This document shows, piece after piece, positions 18,056-27,524 of a stretch of 64,000 nucleotides of DNA (the first letter of the stretch is position 1; each line of letters begins with the position of its first letter). The stretch comes from an uncultured Jannaschia sp. (GTDB lineage: Bacteria > Pseudomonadota > Alphaproteobacteria > Rhodobacterales > Rhodobacteraceae): assembly GCF_947494055.1 (NCBI RefSeq), contig NZ_CANLTR010000006.1:62001-126000 (forward strand). Direction: 5' to 3'. A program made the position numbers and the translations under genes. The notes under the pieces are model-generated. The model was not told the origin of the DNA and did no database searches. It worked only from the letters and a program-made list of their open reading frames with translations.

Positions 18056-18523
18056 TCAGGCGTCGGCGGCTGCCGGAAGCGTGACCGATCCGCCCGCCTT
18101 CTCTACCGCCTCGACCGCGCCCCTAGACGCGCCGGTGACGGTAATGGCGGCCTTGGCGGTGAGTTCGCCCTTGCCGAGCAGACGGATGCCGTCGAGCTTG
18201 CGCCGCACGACGCCGGCGGTGACGAGGCTCTCCTCGGTGATTGCGTCCGCGTCGAGGCGGCCGTTGTCGATGAATTCCTGGATTTTCGACAGGTTGACGA
18301 CGGCATAGGACTTCCGGTTCGGCTTGTTGAAGCCGCGCTTCGGGAGCCGCTGGTAGAGCGGCATCTGACCGCCCTCGTAGCCGTTGATCGCCACGCCGGA
18401 ACGGGACTTCTGGCCTTTGATGCCGCGGCCGCCGGTCTTGCCGATGCCGGAGCCGGGGCCACGACCGACGCGCTTACGTTTGGGCGCCGCGCCATCGTTG
18501 TCGCGGAGTTCGTGCAGTTTCAT
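18056..18523 (-). CDS. rplO: 50S ribosomal protein L15
   Basis: A 155-residue L15 with [41 protein letters not shown]-type N terminus and the [11 protein letters not shown] loop. It assembles early on 23S rRNA. The ATG at 18523 gives the family start; the ORF runs 21 codons upstream to 18586 without resemblance. Normally rpmD precedes it directly, but here a hydrolase gene intervenes, so rplO needs either read-through or its own promoter in the 192-nt gap. Downstream, an 8-bp GAACGCCG/CGGCGTTC pairing flanks a 21-nt loop before secY. Confidence 0.97.
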   Translation of the reverse strand: MKLHELRDNDGAAPKRKRVGRGPGSGIGKTGGRGIKGQKSRSGVAINGYEGGQMPLYQRLPKRGFNKPNRKSYAVVNLSKIQEFIDNGRLDADAITEESLVTAGVVRRKLDGIRLLGKGELTAKAAITVTGASRGAVEAVEKAGGSVTLPAAADA

Positions 18524-18660
18524 GATCGCTTCTCCTCTTGCCGGACGACCTCCCCGAAGCGAATGCGGGAGGGACACGGCGTTCATATTGCGTCCTTCGC
18601 GGACCCGGCGCGAATAGCGAAGCCGGAAGGTGAACGCAAGAGGATGAGATGGCGTGTGAA

Positions 18661-18691
18661 CGGGATATCCCGGGCGCGTTCGGTGCGCCCG
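18661..18691 (-). terminator. Double hairpin between hydrolase gene and rplO
   Basis: A CGGGCGC / GCGCCCG stem with 7-nt loop (18671-18691) overlaps a CGGGATATCCCG palindrome (18661-18672), 25 nt after the hydrolase stop. There is no U-tract. It may weaken or separate hydrolase transcription from rplO. Confidence 0.4.
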
Positions 18692-18715
18692 AGTTCCCCT
18701 CGCTCCGACGAACGG

Positions 18716-19501
18716 TCAGCCGAGCTCGCCCGGCGCATACCATTCGCCGGTCTTCACTTCCGTAGCGTCGCCGGCCAGTTGCGCGAACTCGGCCGGATTC
18801 TGCGTTCCCCCGTCCTGGCCCCGGTAGTGATAGGGATAGACGTAGGTCGGCGTAAATTCCTGCACGGCCGAGGCAGCCTGCTCGGCGTCCATCGTGTAGG
18901 GAAGGTTCATGCAGAGGAAGGCGAGGTCGATATCCTCCAGCGCCCGCATTTCCGGGATATCCTCGGTATCGCCAGAGATATAGACGCGGAAATCGTCGAA
19001 GTTCAGGACGTAACCGTTGTCACGACCCTCCGGGTGGAACTCGAGCCGCCCGTCGGTCGTGTTGTAGGCCGGAACGGCTTCGATGGAGACGTCGCCGAAG
19101 CTCGTCTCCCCGCCATTCCCGATCTCTTCGGCCCTGTCTTGCAGTTCTGCAGGAAGCATCGCGTAGACGGCCGGATTGGCGATGATGCGAGTGGCCTCGC
19201 CGACGAGCCCGGCAAGGGTGTCCGCATCGTAGTGGTCACCGTGTTCATGCGTAATCAGGATCAGATCCGGCGGCGGCAGTTCCGCGTATTCCGCGGCCCC
19301 GCCCACCGGGTCGGCGTAGATCACACCTGCGGGCGTCTCCATCACGAAGGAGGCGTGGCTCACCGGGTGGACCGTCACCTCGCCCGACCCGGTCTGGAAC
19401 GTGTCGGCCTGATGCGCCGCGGCGCGGGCAGCGTAAGGCAACACGGTCACGGCGCCGGTTGCGGCGGCGGTGGCAAGAAAGCTGCGTCTTGTCTGGCTCA
19501 T
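18716..19501 (-). CDS. Tat-exported metal-dependent hydrolase (MBL fold, UlaG-like)
   Basis: A 261-residue protein with a twin-arginine signal (SQTRRSFLATAAATGAV) followed by an Ala-rich cleavage region, so export folded to the periplasm is expected. The metallo-beta-lactamase motif ILITHEHGDHYDADT gives the H-x-H-x-D-H zinc site, with further metal ligands likely in VYISGDTEDIPEM and the YPYHYRGQDGG region. The closest recognisable group is the UlaG-like metal-dependent hydrolases; no substrate can be named. It sits between rpmD and rplO, where no unrelated gene is usual, and a strong terminator upstream separates it from rpmD. It probably has its own promoter in the ~70 nt between. Confidence 0.88.
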   Translation of the reverse strand: MSQTRRSFLATAAATGAVTVLPYAARAAAHQADTFQTGSGEVTVHPVSHASFVMETPAGVIYADPVGGAAEYAELPPPDLILITHEHGDHYDADTLAGLVGEATRIIANPAVYAMLPAELQDRAEEIGNGGETSFGDVSIEAVPAYNTTDGRLEFHPEGRDNGYVLNFDDFRVYISGDTEDIPEMRALEDIDLAFLCMNLPYTMDAEQAASAVQEFTPTYVYPYHYRGQDGGTQNPAEFAQLAGDATEVKTGEWYAPGELG

Positions 19502-19572
19502 GATGTTTCCTCCTGTCGGGTGCGAGAATAGAGCCATCCAGCCACTTGACCACACGCGGCGACCCGCAAAGC

Positions 19573-19598
19573 AAAAAGGGGCGTCCGTCGGACGCCCC
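19573..19598 (-). terminator. Rho-independent terminator after rpmD
   Basis: On the minus strand GGGGCGTCCG / CGGACGCCCC form a nearly continuous stem followed at once by TTTTTGC, 29 nt past the rpmD stop. It is the clearest intrinsic terminator inside the ribosomal cluster and should end the spc-proximal transcript before the hydrolase gene. Confidence 0.82.
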
Positions 19599-19626
19599 TT
19601 GCATTCATACGCAACTGGGTGGCGGA

Positions 19627-19815
19627 TCAGCCGCGCTCTTCCACGATCTCCACGAGATGGGGGATCTTGGAGATCATACCGCGGATAGAGGGCGTATCCT
19701 CCAACTCCCGCGTCCTGTGCATCTTGTTGAGCCCCAGACCGACCAAGGTGGCCCGCTGCTTCTCGGGTCGGCGGATCGGGCTGCCAATCTGCTTGACGAC
19801 GATCGTCTTCGCCAT
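19627..19815 (-). CDS. rpmD: 50S ribosomal protein L30
   Basis: A 62-residue L30 ([40 protein letters not shown]...). The usual IxxVIGxxxxQRxTLxxLGLxKxx core is visible. It follows rpsE by 3 nt and ends at a strong terminator rather than running into rplO. Confidence 0.96.
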   Translation of the reverse strand: MAKTIVVKQIGSPIRRPEKQRATLVGLGLNKMHRTRELEDTPSIRGMISKIPHLVEIVEERG

Positions 19816-19818
19816 GGA

Positions 19819-20403
19819 TCAGGCCTCCTCTGCGACTTGGGTCGACTCAGCCGGCGCCTCGTCCCGCTTGGGCAGGATGTCGGCCACCTTCTTGCCGCGA
19901 CGCTGCGCGACGGAACGCGGGCTGGCCTCCTTGGTCAGACCGTCGAGCGTCGCCCGGATCATGTTGTAGGGGTTCTGCGAACCGATCGACTTCGAGACGA
20001 CGTCCTTGATGCCCAGCATCTCGAACACGGCGCGCATCGGACCGCCGGCGATGATGCCTGTGCCTTCAGGTGCGGTGCGCATGACCACGCGACCGGCGCC
20101 GTGGCGGCCGTTCATGTCGTGGTGAAGCGTCCGTCCGTCGCGCAACGGCACGCGGATCATCTGCCGCTTGGCTTGCTCGGTCGCCTTCCGGATGGCCTCG
20201 GGGACCTCCTTGGCCTTGCCCTTGCCGAAGCCGACACGACCCTTCTGATCGCCGACAACAACGAGCGCCGCGAAGCCGAAGCGCTTACCACCCTTTACCG
20301 TCTTCGACACACGATTGATCGCCACGAGGCGATCAGCAAATTCCGGGGTCTCGTCGCGGTCGCGCCCGCGGCCGCGTCCCCTGTTGTTGTCACGTTCCGC
20401 CAT
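19819..20403 (-). CDS. rpsE: 30S ribosomal protein S5
   Basis: A 194-residue S5 with an Arg-rich N terminus and the double-stranded RNA-binding core [31 protein letters not shown], then [21 protein letters not shown]5 affects decoding accuracy. ATG 20403 was chosen over the ORF start 11 codons upstream because the latter adds no family sequence. Confidence 0.97.
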   Translation of the reverse strand: MAERDNNRGRGRGRDRDETPEFADRLVAINRVSKTVKGGKRFGFAALVVVGDQKGRVGFGKGKAKEVPEAIRKATEQAKRQMIRVPLRDGRTLHHDMNGRHGAGRVVMRTAPEGTGIIAGGPMRAVFEMLGIKDVVSKSIGSQNPYNMIRATLDGLTKEASPRSVAQRRGKKVADILPKRDEAPAESTQVAEEA

Positions 20404-20503
20404 GCGGCACTCCTTCGGTTTCGGGCCCGTGCCCAAATTGGTTCGATCCTTGGTGAGTGAACCCGCTCCCGGATCATCGAGGGGGCGCGAACGCCCCCCG
20501 CAC

Positions 20504-20863
20504 TCAGAACTTCAAGCCGCCTTCACGCGCAGCGTCGGCCAGGGCCTTCACCTTGCCATGAAAAAGGAAGCCGCCGCGGTCGAAATAGACGTCTTCGACA
20601 CCTGCTTTCTTCGCACGCTCCGCGATCGCCGCGCCGACCTTGGCTGCCGCCTCGACGTTGTTCTTGCCGATAAGCCCCAGATCCTTCTCGAGCGTCGAAG
20701 CCGAGGCGAGCGTGCGGCCCGCCACGTCGTCGATCACTTGAACCGAAAGGTTCTTGTTGGAGCGATGCACCGAGAGACGGGGACGTCCCGCGGCCATCTT
20801 GCGTAGCTTGTTCCGGACGCGCAGGCGGCGTTTCAGGAACAGATCCCGTTTGCTGTTTGCCAT
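20504..20863 (-). CDS. rplR: 50S ribosomal protein L18
   Basis: A 119-residue L18 ([34 protein letters not shown]) that binds 5S rRNA in the central protuberance. The conserved C-terminal [26 protein letters not shown] is complete. It lies between rplF and rpsE in the usual order. Confidence 0.97.
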   Translation of the reverse strand: MANSKRDLFLKRRLRVRNKLRKMAAGRPRLSVHRSNKNLSVQVIDDVAGRTLASASTLEKDLGLIGKNNVEAAAKVGAAIAERAKKAGVEDVYFDRGGFLFHGKVKALADAAREGGLKF

Positions 20864-20874
20864 CTGTCTGGTCC

Positions 20875-21408
20875 TTACTTCTTCTTGCCTTCCTTGCGGA
20901 AGATGAACTCGCCCTTATAGCGGATGCCCTTGCCCTTGTAGGGCTCCGGTGCGCGCCATTCGCGAATGTTGGCCGCGACCTGACCGACGAGCTGCTGGTC
21001 GATGCCCTCGACCACGATGTCGGTCTGCTTCGGCGCCGTCACGGTTACGCCGTCGGGCACATCGAAGTTTACATCGTGGCTGTAGCCGAGTGCCAGCTTC
21101 AGGGTGTTGCCCTGCATCTGTGCGCGGTAGCCGACGCCGGTGATCTCGAGCTCCTTCTTGAAACCCGTGGTCACGCCGGTCACGAGGTTCTCGACCATCG
21201 TCCGGGTCATGCCCCATTGCTGGCGCGCCCGCTTGGACTTGCCGCGCGGCGTTACCGTCACGGCGTTGTCCTCGACGGCCAGCGTGACGTCGTCCGTCGC
21301 GGTGAAGTCACGGGTGCCCTTGGGCCCCTTGACGGAGATCTTCTGACCAGAAAGCGAGGCTTCGACGCCCGAAGGCAGCTCGACGGGTCGTTTGCCGATA
21401 CGAGACAT
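20875..21408 (-). CDS. rplF: 50S ribosomal protein L6
   Basis: A 177-residue L6 built of two repeated domains. It starts [17 protein letters not shown] and ends with the signature [24 protein letters not shown], which contacts the sarcin-ricin loop region. It lies in normal order, 11 nt from rpsH. Confidence 0.97.
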   Translation of the reverse strand: MSRIGKRPVELPSGVEASLSGQKISVKGPKGTRDFTATDDVTLAVEDNAVTVTPRGKSKRARQQWGMTRTMVENLVTGVTTGFKKELEITGVGYRAQMQGNTLKLALGYSHDVNFDVPDGVTVTAPKQTDIVVEGIDQQLVGQVAANIREWRAPEPYKGKGIRYKGEFIFRKEGKKK

Positions 21409-21419
21409 TGCAACCCTCC

Positions 21420-21812
21420 TCAGAATACGGTGCAGAGCACTTCGCCGCCAACATTGGCGGAGCGTGCTGCTGCATCGGACATGACGCCACGCGAGGTGGA
21501 GACGATGGAAACGCCGAGGCCCTGGCGGACCGACGGCAGGTCGGCGACGGCCATGTACACACGACGCCCGGGCTTTGACACCCGCTTGACCTCGCGGATG
21601 ACCGGCGTGCCTTCGTAGTACTTCAGCGCGATCTCGAGCGTCGGATGACCCTGACGGTCGCTCGACGTCTCGTAGCCACGGATGTAGCCTTCGTCGGCCA
21701 GCACGTCGAGGACGTGCGCCCGGAGTTTCGAGGCGGGGGTGGAGACGGTCGACTTCCCGCGCATCTGCGCGTTGCGGATGCGGGTCAGCATATCACCGAT
21801 AGGATCGTTCAT
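21420..21812 (-). CDS. rpsH: 30S ribosomal protein S8
   Basis: A 130-residue S8 ([20 protein letters not shown]...; C-terminal [31 protein letters not shown]). It organises the central domain of 16S rRNA and in E. coli represses the spc operon by binding its own mRNA; whether that holds here is unknown. Confidence 0.97.
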   Translation of the reverse strand: MNDPIGDMLTRIRNAQMRGKSTVSTPASKLRAHVLDVLADEGYIRGYETSSDRQGHPTLEIALKYYEGTPVIREVKRVSKPGRRVYMAVADLPSVRQGLGVSIVSTSRGVMSDAAARSANVGGEVLCTVF

Positions 21813-21826
21813 CTATCTGACCTCCC

Positions 21827-22132
21827 TTACCAGCTCGACTTGACCATGCCGGGGATCTTCCCCTGCGAGGCGAGGTCGCGCAGCATGATGCGGCTGAGCT
21901 TGAGCTTCCGGTAATAGGCACGGGGCCGTCCGGTGAGCTGGCAGCGGTTGTTGAGACGGGTCGGCGAGGAGTTGCGCGGCAACTCGGCCAGCTTCAGCCG
22001 GGCCTTGAAGCGCTCTTCCACCGGCTTCGATTCGTCGTTGGCGATGTCCTTCAGAGACGCGCGCTTGGCAGCATACTGCTTCACCAGCCGCTCGCGCTTC
22101 TTCTGGCGTTCGATCATGGATTCTTTTGCCAT
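21827..22132 (-). CDS. rpsN: 30S ribosomal protein S14, zinc-independent form
   Basis: A 101-residue S14 of the long type without the zinc-binding CxxC pair. It reads [21 protein letters not shown] and ends [22 protein letters not shown]. It lies 10 nt downstream of rplE. Confidence 0.97.
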   Translation of the reverse strand: MAKESMIERQKKRERLVKQYAAKRASLKDIANDESKPVEERFKARLKLAELPRNSSPTRLNNRCQLTGRPRAYYRKLKLSRIMLRDLASQGKIPGMVKSSW

Positions 22133-22142
22133 GTCTATTCCC

Positions 22143-22706
22143 TCAGCTGTTGAACGGCATGTTGAAGTGCTTCAACAGCGCCTTGGCTTCCGCATCCGTC
22201 TTCGCGGTGGTGCAGATGATGATATCCATGCCCCAGACTTCATCGACCTTGTCGAAGTTGATCTCGGGAAACACGATGTGCTCCTTCAGGCCCATGGCGT
22301 AGTTGCCGCGCCCGTCGAAGCTCTTGCCGTTCACGCCGCGGAAGTCGCGGACGCGGGGCAGCGCGATCGTGACGAGGCGGTCGAGGAACTCGTACATCCG
22401 GGCGCCACGCAGCGTCACCTTCGCGCCGAGCGGCATGCCCTCGCGGACACGGAAACCGGCGATCGACTTCTTAGCCTTGGTCACGACGGCCTTCTGGCCG
22501 GCGATGGTAGACAGGTCGTCCTGCGCCGACTTCGCCTTCTTGGAATCGCGCACGGCCTCCGCACCGGCCCCTATGTTCAGGACGATCTTGTCCAGACGCG
22601 GAACCTGCATGACGTTCTTATAGCCGAACTCTTCCTTCAAGGCGGGCTTTATGGTTTCCGCGTAAACGGATTTCAGACGCGGCGTGTAGTTTGCTTGATC
22701 GAGCAT
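22143..22706 (-). CDS. rplE: 50S ribosomal protein L5
   Basis: A 187-residue L5 ([38 protein letters not shown]; later [33 protein letters not shown]). It binds 5S rRNA and contacts P-site tRNA. Its ATG overlaps the rplX stop as ATGA. Confidence 0.97.
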   Translation of the reverse strand: MLDQANYTPRLKSVYAETIKPALKEEFGYKNVMQVPRLDKIVLNIGAGAEAVRDSKKAKSAQDDLSTIAGQKAVVTKAKKSIAGFRVREGMPLGAKVTLRGARMYEFLDRLVTIALPRVRDFRGVNGKSFDGRGNYAMGLKEHIVFPEINFDKVDEVWGMDIIICTTAKTDAEAKALLKHFNMPFNS

Positions 22707-23011
22707 CAGATCACGTCTCCCGTGGTCTTGGCGAAGCGAACCTTCTTGCCGTCCTCGAAGCGGAAGCCGACCCGAGTGACCTTGCCGTTGCCGTCGATGA
22801 CAGCGAGGTTCGACAGGTCGATCGGCATCGCCTTCGGGATGCGTCCGCCCTGCGAGTTCTGGCTCTGACGCGTATGGCGGATCGCCATGTTCACGCCGTC
22901 GACGACAGCCTTGCCGGCCTTCGGATCGACGCTGACGATCTCGCCTTCGCGACCCTGGTCCTTACCGGCCAGGACGCGGACCTTGTCGCCCTTGCGGAGT
23001 TTCGCGGCCAT
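22706..23011 (-). CDS. rplX: 50S ribosomal protein L24
   Basis: A 101-residue L24 with an N-terminal KOW motif ([38 protein letters not shown]). It starts 23S assembly. ATG 23011 overlaps the rplN stop (ATGA); the longer frame up to 23320 is antisense-like shadow inside rplN. Confidence 0.96.
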   Translation of the reverse strand: MAAKLRKGDKVRVLAGKDQGREGEIVSVDPKAGKAVVDGVNMAIRHTRQSQNSQGGRIPKAMPIDLSNLAVIDGNGKVTRVGFRFEDGKKVRFAKTTGDVI

Positions 23012-23379
23012 CACAGCACCTCCGGCGCGAGCGAGATGATCTTCATGAAGTTCTTCGCGCGCAATTCGCGAACCACCGGCCCGAAAATACGGGTGCCGAC
23101 CGGCTCGTTGTTGTTGTTGAGGATCACGGCGGCGTTCCGGTCGAAGCGGATCGCGGTGCCGTCGTCGCGGCGCACTTCCTTGGCGGTGCGAACGACCACG
23201 GCCTTGCGGACGTCGCCCTTCTTGACGCGGCCCCGCGGAATGGCCTCCTTCACCGACACCACGATGATGTCGCCGACGGAGGCGTATTTCCGCTTGGACC
23301 CGCCCAGGACCTTGATGCACTGAACACGGCGCGCGCCGCTATTGTCAGCAACATCCAGGTTGGTTTGCATCTGGATCAT
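23011..23379 (-). CDS. rplN: 50S ribosomal protein L14
   Basis: A 122-residue L14 ([37 protein letters not shown]), essentially collinear with other bacterial L14 proteins. It lies at the 30S interface and contacts L19. It overlaps rplX by one start codon. Confidence 0.98.
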   Translation of the reverse strand: MIQMQTNLDVADNSGARRVQCIKVLGGSKRKYASVGDIIVVSVKEAIPRGRVKKGDVRKAVVVRTAKEVRRDDGTAIRFDRNAAVILNNNNEPVGTRIFGPVVRELRAKNFMKIISLAPEVL

Positions 23380-23452
23380 TGGTTTCTCCCGACCTTTGGG
23401 GAGGCGATGCGTGCCTTCGTCCCCAGGGTTTCGATTTCTTCAGGTCAACGCC

Positions 23453-23683
23453 CTATTCGGCGATGACCTCCCACCGCTTCGTCTTGGACTTCGGCGGGCA
23501 TTCCTGAATGCGGACTACGTCGCCGACCTTGAACTGGTTGGTCTCGTCGTGGGCGCGGTACTTCTTCGACTTCCGAACCGTCTTGTGCAGGAGCGGATGC
23601 TTGAAGCGGCGCTCGATGGAAACGGTAACAGTCTGGGCGTTCTGGTCGGAGGTCACGACGCCTTGCAGGATACGCTTCGGCAT
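23453..23683 (-). CDS. rpsQ: 30S ribosomal protein S17
   Basis: A 76-residue S17 ([42 protein letters not shown]...), an OB-fold 16S rRNA-binding protein. The ATG at 23683 gives the family start. It lies 4 nt after rpmC; a 73-nt gap follows before rplN. Confidence 0.96.
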   Translation of the reverse strand: MPKRILQGVVTSDQNAQTVTVSIERRFKHPLLHKTVRKSKKYRAHDETNQFKVGDVVRIQECPPKSKTKRWEVIAE

Positions 23684-23687
23684 GGAC

Positions 23688-23897
23688 TCAGGCCTCCGAC
23701 TTCGCGGCCTCGGCCGCCTTCTGATTGAGGATCGTGCTAACGCGCGCGACGTCACGGCGGACATTGCGCATGCGTGCGGTGTTCTCGAGCTGGTTCGTCG
23801 CAGCCTGGAAGCGCAGGTTGAAGGCTTCCTTCTTAAGCTGTTTCAACTGGTCCCGGAGCTCGTCCGGCGTCTTGTTTCTCATTTCGCTGGCGTTCAT
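23688..23897 (-). CDS. rpmC: 50S ribosomal protein L29
   Basis: A 69-residue L29 ([52 protein letters not shown]...), located near the peptide exit tunnel. It is separated from rplP by the oxygenase gene, whereas rplP-rpmC is normally contiguous. A Shine-Dalgarno AAAGGAG precedes it. Confidence 0.96.
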   Translation of the reverse strand: MNASEMRNKTPDELRDQLKQLKKEAFNLRFQAATNQLENTARMRNVRRDVARVSTILNQKAAEAAKSEA

Positions 23898-23973
23898 CGC
23901 CGGCTCCTTTCTGCAACATCACCGGCAGGCCCCAAGAGGGTCACCTAATTCCCGGTGGAGGGTGAGTGAAGGG

Positions 23974-24002
23974 CCTATAGGGGGACCGACCGGGAATGAC
24001 AA
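23974..24002 (-). promoter_or_regulatory. Candidate promoter for the rpmC-spc segment
   Basis: On the minus strand TTGTCA is followed after exactly 17 nt by TATAGG: five of six and four of six matches to the sigma-70 consensus. It lies in the 158-nt gap between the oxygenase stop and the rpmC start, about 77 nt upstream of rpmC, so it could restart ribosomal transcription after the insertion. Confidence 0.5.
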
Positions 24003-24055
24003 CAGTCAGATCGGCCAAGGATCGAGTTTCCCGCCTCACCGACCGATCGCCGCAC

Positions 24056-24676
24056 TCAACGCCAGGCGTAGTTGAAGCTCACGCTGATCCGCTCTCCCTC
24101 GGAGATGTTGAGCGGCACCTCGTGGCGCAGCCAACTCTCCCACAGAAGCACGTCACCGACTGTCGGCCGGACATAGGAGAAACTGCGGAGGTCCGCGGGG
24201 GCATCCTTCCGCCGCGGCGGCGCAGCCATCATGAATGGCAGACGCGGATCCTCGAACCGGATCGCCGAGGCCCCATCAGGCATCGCTACGTAGGTCGTAC
24301 CCGAGATCACCGAATGCGGGTGAAGGTGACCCGAATGGCTGCCGCCTTCAGGCAGGATATTGATCCAGATATCCTCGAGGATGAGACGCCCGTCCCCCAG
24401 ATCGAAAACCAGCGCTTCGGCGAATGCGCCCACATGCGCGTCGAGAGACTTTACGAGGTCGGCAAAAATAGGGAATCGCCACGCCAGGTCGGTCAGCGAG
24501 GCATAGCTCGTATAGCCCGGAAAGTCGTTCTCTTCGCACCACGCCTGTCCCGCCTCGTCGTCCTCGGCGATCGAGAGACAGGACGCCTCGAGCTCACGCG
24601 CATCAATTGCCGGGCCATGCTCGGACAACGTAGCGCGATACAGGCGTGTGCTGAAGATCGAGGATATGTCGGACAT
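24056..24676 (-). CDS. Putative 2-oxoglutarate/Fe(II) oxygenase (TIGR02466-like)
   Basis: A 206-residue protein (209 if started at 24685) resembling the TIGR02466 group of 2OG-Fe(II) oxygenases. The core reads ILPEGGSHSGHLHPHSVISGTTYV, giving the proximal iron ligands in an H-x-H/HPH cluster; a distal histidine lies in SWLRHEVPLN and a 2OG-binding arginine in GERISVSFNYAWR. Reaction and substrate are unknown. The gene sits between rplP (L16) and rpmC (L29). I prefer ATG 24676 because CAGGA lies about 8 nt upstream. A strong hairpin separates it from rplP and a promoter-like sequence follows it. Modification of a ribosomal protein is a hypothesis from position only. Confidence 0.78.
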   Translation of the reverse strand: MSDISSIFSTRLYRATLSEHGPAIDARELEASCLSIAEDDEAGQAWCEENDFPGYTSYASLTDLAWRFPIFADLVKSLDAHVGAFAEALVFDLGDGRLILEDIWINILPEGGSHSGHLHPHSVISGTTYVAMPDGASAIRFEDPRLPFMMAAPPRRKDAPADLRSFSYVRPTVGDVLLWESWLRHEVPLNISEGERISVSFNYAWR

Positions 24677-24733
24677 GGTAGCCATCCTGGTGTTGCATGC
24701 CCCAGTCGCTTAGGAGGCCGGCGGAGACCAGAA

Positions 24734-24759
24734 GGCCCCTGCCGTTCCCGGCAGGGGCC
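24734..24759 (-). terminator. Strong hairpin after rplP
   Basis: A perfect 11-bp stem GGCCCCTGCCG / CGGCAGGGGCC with 4-nt loop lies 30 nt past the rplP stop on the minus strand. It is followed by TTCTGGTCT, a weak U-tract, so termination may be partial. It separates rplP from the oxygenase gene. Confidence 0.68.
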
Positions 24760-24789
24760 AATTTGTATACAGCGGGCTCGCCGTTTAAG

Positions 24790-25203
24790 TTACCAATCCT
24801 CGCGGACGACGGTACGCGTCTTGATCGGCAGCTTCATCGCTGCGAGCCGCAGCGCCTCGCGGGCGACGGGTTCGCTCACGCCATCGATCTCGAACATTAC
24901 GCGGCCGGGTTTCACCTTGCAGGCCCAGTAATCAACGGAGCCCTTGCCCTTGCCCATCCGCACCTCGGTCGGCTTGGACGTGACCGGCAAGTCCGGGAAG
25001 ATCCGGATCCAGACGCGGCCCTGGCGCTTCATATGGCGCGTCATGGCCCGGCGGGCGGCCTCGATCTGACGCGCGGTGACACGCTCGGGCTGGGTCGCCT
25101 TCAGACCGTAGGTGCCGAAGTTCAGGTCGGACCCGCCCTTCGCCTCGCCATGAATGCGTCCCTTGAACTGCTTGCGGAACTTCGTCCGTTTTGGCTGTAG
25201 CAT
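24790..25203 (-). CDS. rplP: 50S ribosomal protein L16
   Basis: A 137-residue L16 ([19 protein letters not shown]...), which lies near the A site and the peptidyl transferase centre. The loop [14 protein letters not shown] contains R82, equivalent to the E. coli L16 Arg81 that the oxygenase YcfD/RoxA hydroxylates. It ends the S10-type segment here because a strong hairpin follows. Confidence 0.97.
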   Translation of the reverse strand: MLQPKRTKFRKQFKGRIHGEAKGGSDLNFGTYGLKATQPERVTARQIEAARRAMTRHMKRQGRVWIRIFPDLPVTSKPTEVRMGKGKGSVDYWACKVKPGRVMFEIDGVSEPVAREALRLAAMKLPIKTRTVVREDW

Positions 25204-25215
25204 CGTGGTTTCTCC

Positions 25216-25950
25216 TTACCGGCGGCCGCGCGGGCGGTCGTCGCGACGTCCACCGCCGGCGCCACGGGGGGCCGGACCGTCCTGCAATTCCTGCGCCTTG
25301 CGATCACGGGCCGAGGGATCGTGCTCCATGATCTCTCCCTTGAAGATCCAGACCTTGATCCCGATGATCCCGTAAGGCGTCGTGGCTTCCGAATGCGCGT
25401 AGTCGATATCCGCGCGCAGCGTGTGCAGCGGCACCCGCCCCTCGCGATACCATTCCGTCCGCGCGATCTCCGCGCCGCCAAGACGGCCGGCGAGGTTCAC
25501 CCGGATGCCGAGCGCACCCATGCGCATCGCGTTCTGCACCGACCGCTTCATCGCCCGACGGAACGAGACCCGACGCTCGAGCTGCTGGGCGATGCTCTCA
25601 CCGACGAGCTGCGCGTCGAGTTCGGGCTTGCGGACCTCGACGATGTTGAGGTGCAGTTCGCTGTCCGTCATCGCGGCGAGCTTCTTGCGAAGCACCTCGA
25701 TATCGGCGCCCTTCTTGCCGATGATGACGCCCGGACGCGCGGTGTGGATCGTGACGCGGCACTTCTTGTGCGGGCGCTCGATCACGACGCGGCTGACGCC
25801 GGCCTGCTTGCATTCCTTCTCGATGAACTCGCGCATGCGCAGGTCCTCGAGCAGGAGGTTTCCGTAATCCTTCGTGTCGGCGTACCAGCGGCTATCCCAG
25901 GTGCGATTGACCTGAAGCCGCATGCCGATCGGGTTGACCTTGTTGCCCAT
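25216..25950 (-). CDS. rpsC: 30S ribosomal protein S3
   Basis: A 244-residue S3 ([29 protein letters not shown]...). The KH domain motif [16 protein letters not shown] is present, as is the mRNA-entry helicase region with Arg/Lys residues. The C-terminal tail is extended and Arg/Gly-rich. It overlaps rplV as ATGA. Confidence 0.97.
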   Translation of the reverse strand: MGNKVNPIGMRLQVNRTWDSRWYADTKDYGNLLLEDLRMREFIEKECKQAGVSRVVIERPHKKCRVTIHTARPGVIIGKKGADIEVLRKKLAAMTDSELHLNIVEVRKPELDAQLVGESIAQQLERRVSFRRAMKRSVQNAMRMGALGIRVNLAGRLGGAEIARTEWYREGRVPLHTLRADIDYAHSEATTPYGIIGIKVWIFKGEIMEHDPSARDRKAQELQDGPAPRGAGGGRRDDRPRGRR

Positions 25951-26330
25951 CAGGCTTGCTCCTCGACTTGCCGCACCTTAATCGTGATCTCCGAGAACGG
26001 CTTGATGATCCGCCCGAACCGGCCACGCGCCCGCGGGCGGCCGCGCTTCATGGTAAGGTTCTTGCCGACCCAGGCCTCGGCGACGACCAGTTCGTCGACG
26101 TCCAGGTTGTGGTTGTTCTCGGCGTTCGCGATGGCCGATTGCAGGCACTTGCGCACGTCGATCGCGATCCGCTTCTTGGAGAAGGTCAGGTCGCTCAGCG
26201 CGCGCTCGACCTTCTTGCCGCGGATCATCGCGGCGACGAGGTTCAGCTTCTGCGGGCTGGTGCGCAGCGACCGCAGCTTCGCCATGGCTTCGTTCTCAGC
26301 CACGCGGCGGGGATTCTTTTCCTTGCCCAT
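25950..26330 (-). CDS. rplV: 50S ribosomal protein L22
   Basis: A 126-residue L22 ([33 protein letters not shown]) whose beta-hairpin lines the exit tunnel; the tip region [22 protein letters not shown] is intact. It lies 4 nt after rpsS and overlaps rpsC. Confidence 0.97.
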   Translation of the reverse strand: MGKEKNPRRVAENEAMAKLRSLRTSPQKLNLVAAMIRGKKVERALSDLTFSKKRIAIDVRKCLQSAIANAENNHNLDVDELVVAEAWVGKNLTMKRGRPRARGRFGRIIKPFSEITIKVRQVEEQA

Positions 26331-26333
26331 GAC

Positions 26334-26612
26334 TTACTTCCTCTTGGCTTTCTTGTCGGCCGCGTGGCCGTAATAGGTCCGCGTCGGGGAATACTCGCCG
26401 AACTTCTGGCCGATCATGTCCTCGGAGACGTTGACCGGGATATGCTTCTGGCCGTTGTAGACGCCGAAGGTGAGGCCGACGAATTGCGGCAGGATGGTCG
26501 AGCGGCGGGACCAGATCTTGATCACGTCGTTGCGGCTCGATTCCCGAGCGGCTTCGGCCTTCTTCAGGACGAATGCGTCCACGAAGGGCCCTTTCCAGAC
26601 GGAACGGCTCAT
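26334..26612 (-). CDS. rpsS: 30S ribosomal protein S19
   Basis: A 92-residue S19 ([42 protein letters not shown]...). It partners S13 in the head of the small subunit. One nucleotide separates it from rplB, implying coupled translation. Confidence 0.97.
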   Translation of the reverse strand: MSRSVWKGPFVDAFVLKKAEAARESSRNDVIKIWSRRSTILPQFVGLTFGVYNGQKHIPVNVSEDMIGQKFGEYSPTRTYYGHAADKKAKRK

Positions 26613-26613
26613 A

Positions 26614-27456
26614 TCAGCGGCCTTTCTTGCGAGCGTGGCGCGACCGAACGATCAGTCGGCTGGACGCCTTGTTCTTGTCACGGGTGCGGGCACCCTTGGT
26701 CGGCTTGCCCCAGGGCGTGACCGGATGCCGGCCACCGGAGGTGCGCCCTTCGCCGCCACCATGCGGGTGGTCGATCGGGTTCATCACGACGCCGCGGACG
26801 CTCGGGCGGATGCCCTTGTGCCGGTTGCGACCAGCCTTGCCGATGTTCTGGTTCGAGTTGTCCGGGTTCGAGACCGCTCCGACCGTCGCCATGCATTCCT
26901 GCCGCACGAGCCGCAGCTCGCCGGAGGACAACCGGATCTGCGCGTAGCCGCCGTCGCGACCGACGAACTGCGCGTATGTACCGGCCGCGCGCGCAATCTG
27001 CCCGCCCTTGCCTGGCTTCAGCTCGATGTTGTGGACGATCGTGCCGATCGGCATGCCCTGGAACGGCATCGCGTTGCCCGGCTTGATGTCCGCGCGGGCC
27101 GAAGCGACGACGCGGTCGCCCACGGCGAGACGCTGCGGCGCGAGGATGTAGGCCTGCTCGCCATCCGTGTAGCGGATGAGCGCGATGAAGGCGGTCCGGT
27201 TCGGATCGTACTCGATCCGCTCCACGTTCGCCTGGACGTCGAGCTTGCTGCGCTTGAAATCGACGATCCGATAGAGGCGTTTCGCCCCGCCGCCCTTGCG
27301 GCGCATCGTGATCCGTCCGGTGTTGTTGCGGCCGCCGTTCTTGGTCAGCCCCTCGACGAGGGACTTGACCGGCCGGCCCTTCCACAGCTCCGAACGGTCG
27401 ATCAGAACCAGCCCACGCTGGCCCGGCGTCGTCGGCTTGTACGACTTGAGTGCCAT
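26614..27456 (-). CDS. rplB: 50S ribosomal protein L2
   Basis: A 280-residue L2 ([27 protein letters not shown]...). The C-terminal signature [34 protein letters not shown] carries the histidine implicated in peptidyl transferase assembly. It lies 109 nt after rplW, with a terminator-like hairpin between. Confidence 0.98.
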   Translation of the reverse strand: MALKSYKPTTPGQRGLVLIDRSELWKGRPVKSLVEGLTKNGGRNNTGRITMRRKGGGAKRLYRIVDFKRSKLDVQANVERIEYDPNRTAFIALIRYTDGEQAYILAPQRLAVGDRVVASARADIKPGNAMPFQGMPIGTIVHNIELKPGKGGQIARAAGTYAQFVGRDGGYAQIRLSSGELRLVRQECMATVGAVSNPDNSNQNIGKAGRNRHKGIRPSVRGVVMNPIDHPHGGGEGRTSGGRHPVTPWGKPTKGARTRDKNKASSRLIVRSRHARKKGR

Positions 27457-27524
27457 GTTACCTGTCTTCCGTTTGCAATGTCGGCGGGTCGCCCCGCCTT
27501 GGTCAAAGGGCCCCGGAGGTCCCC

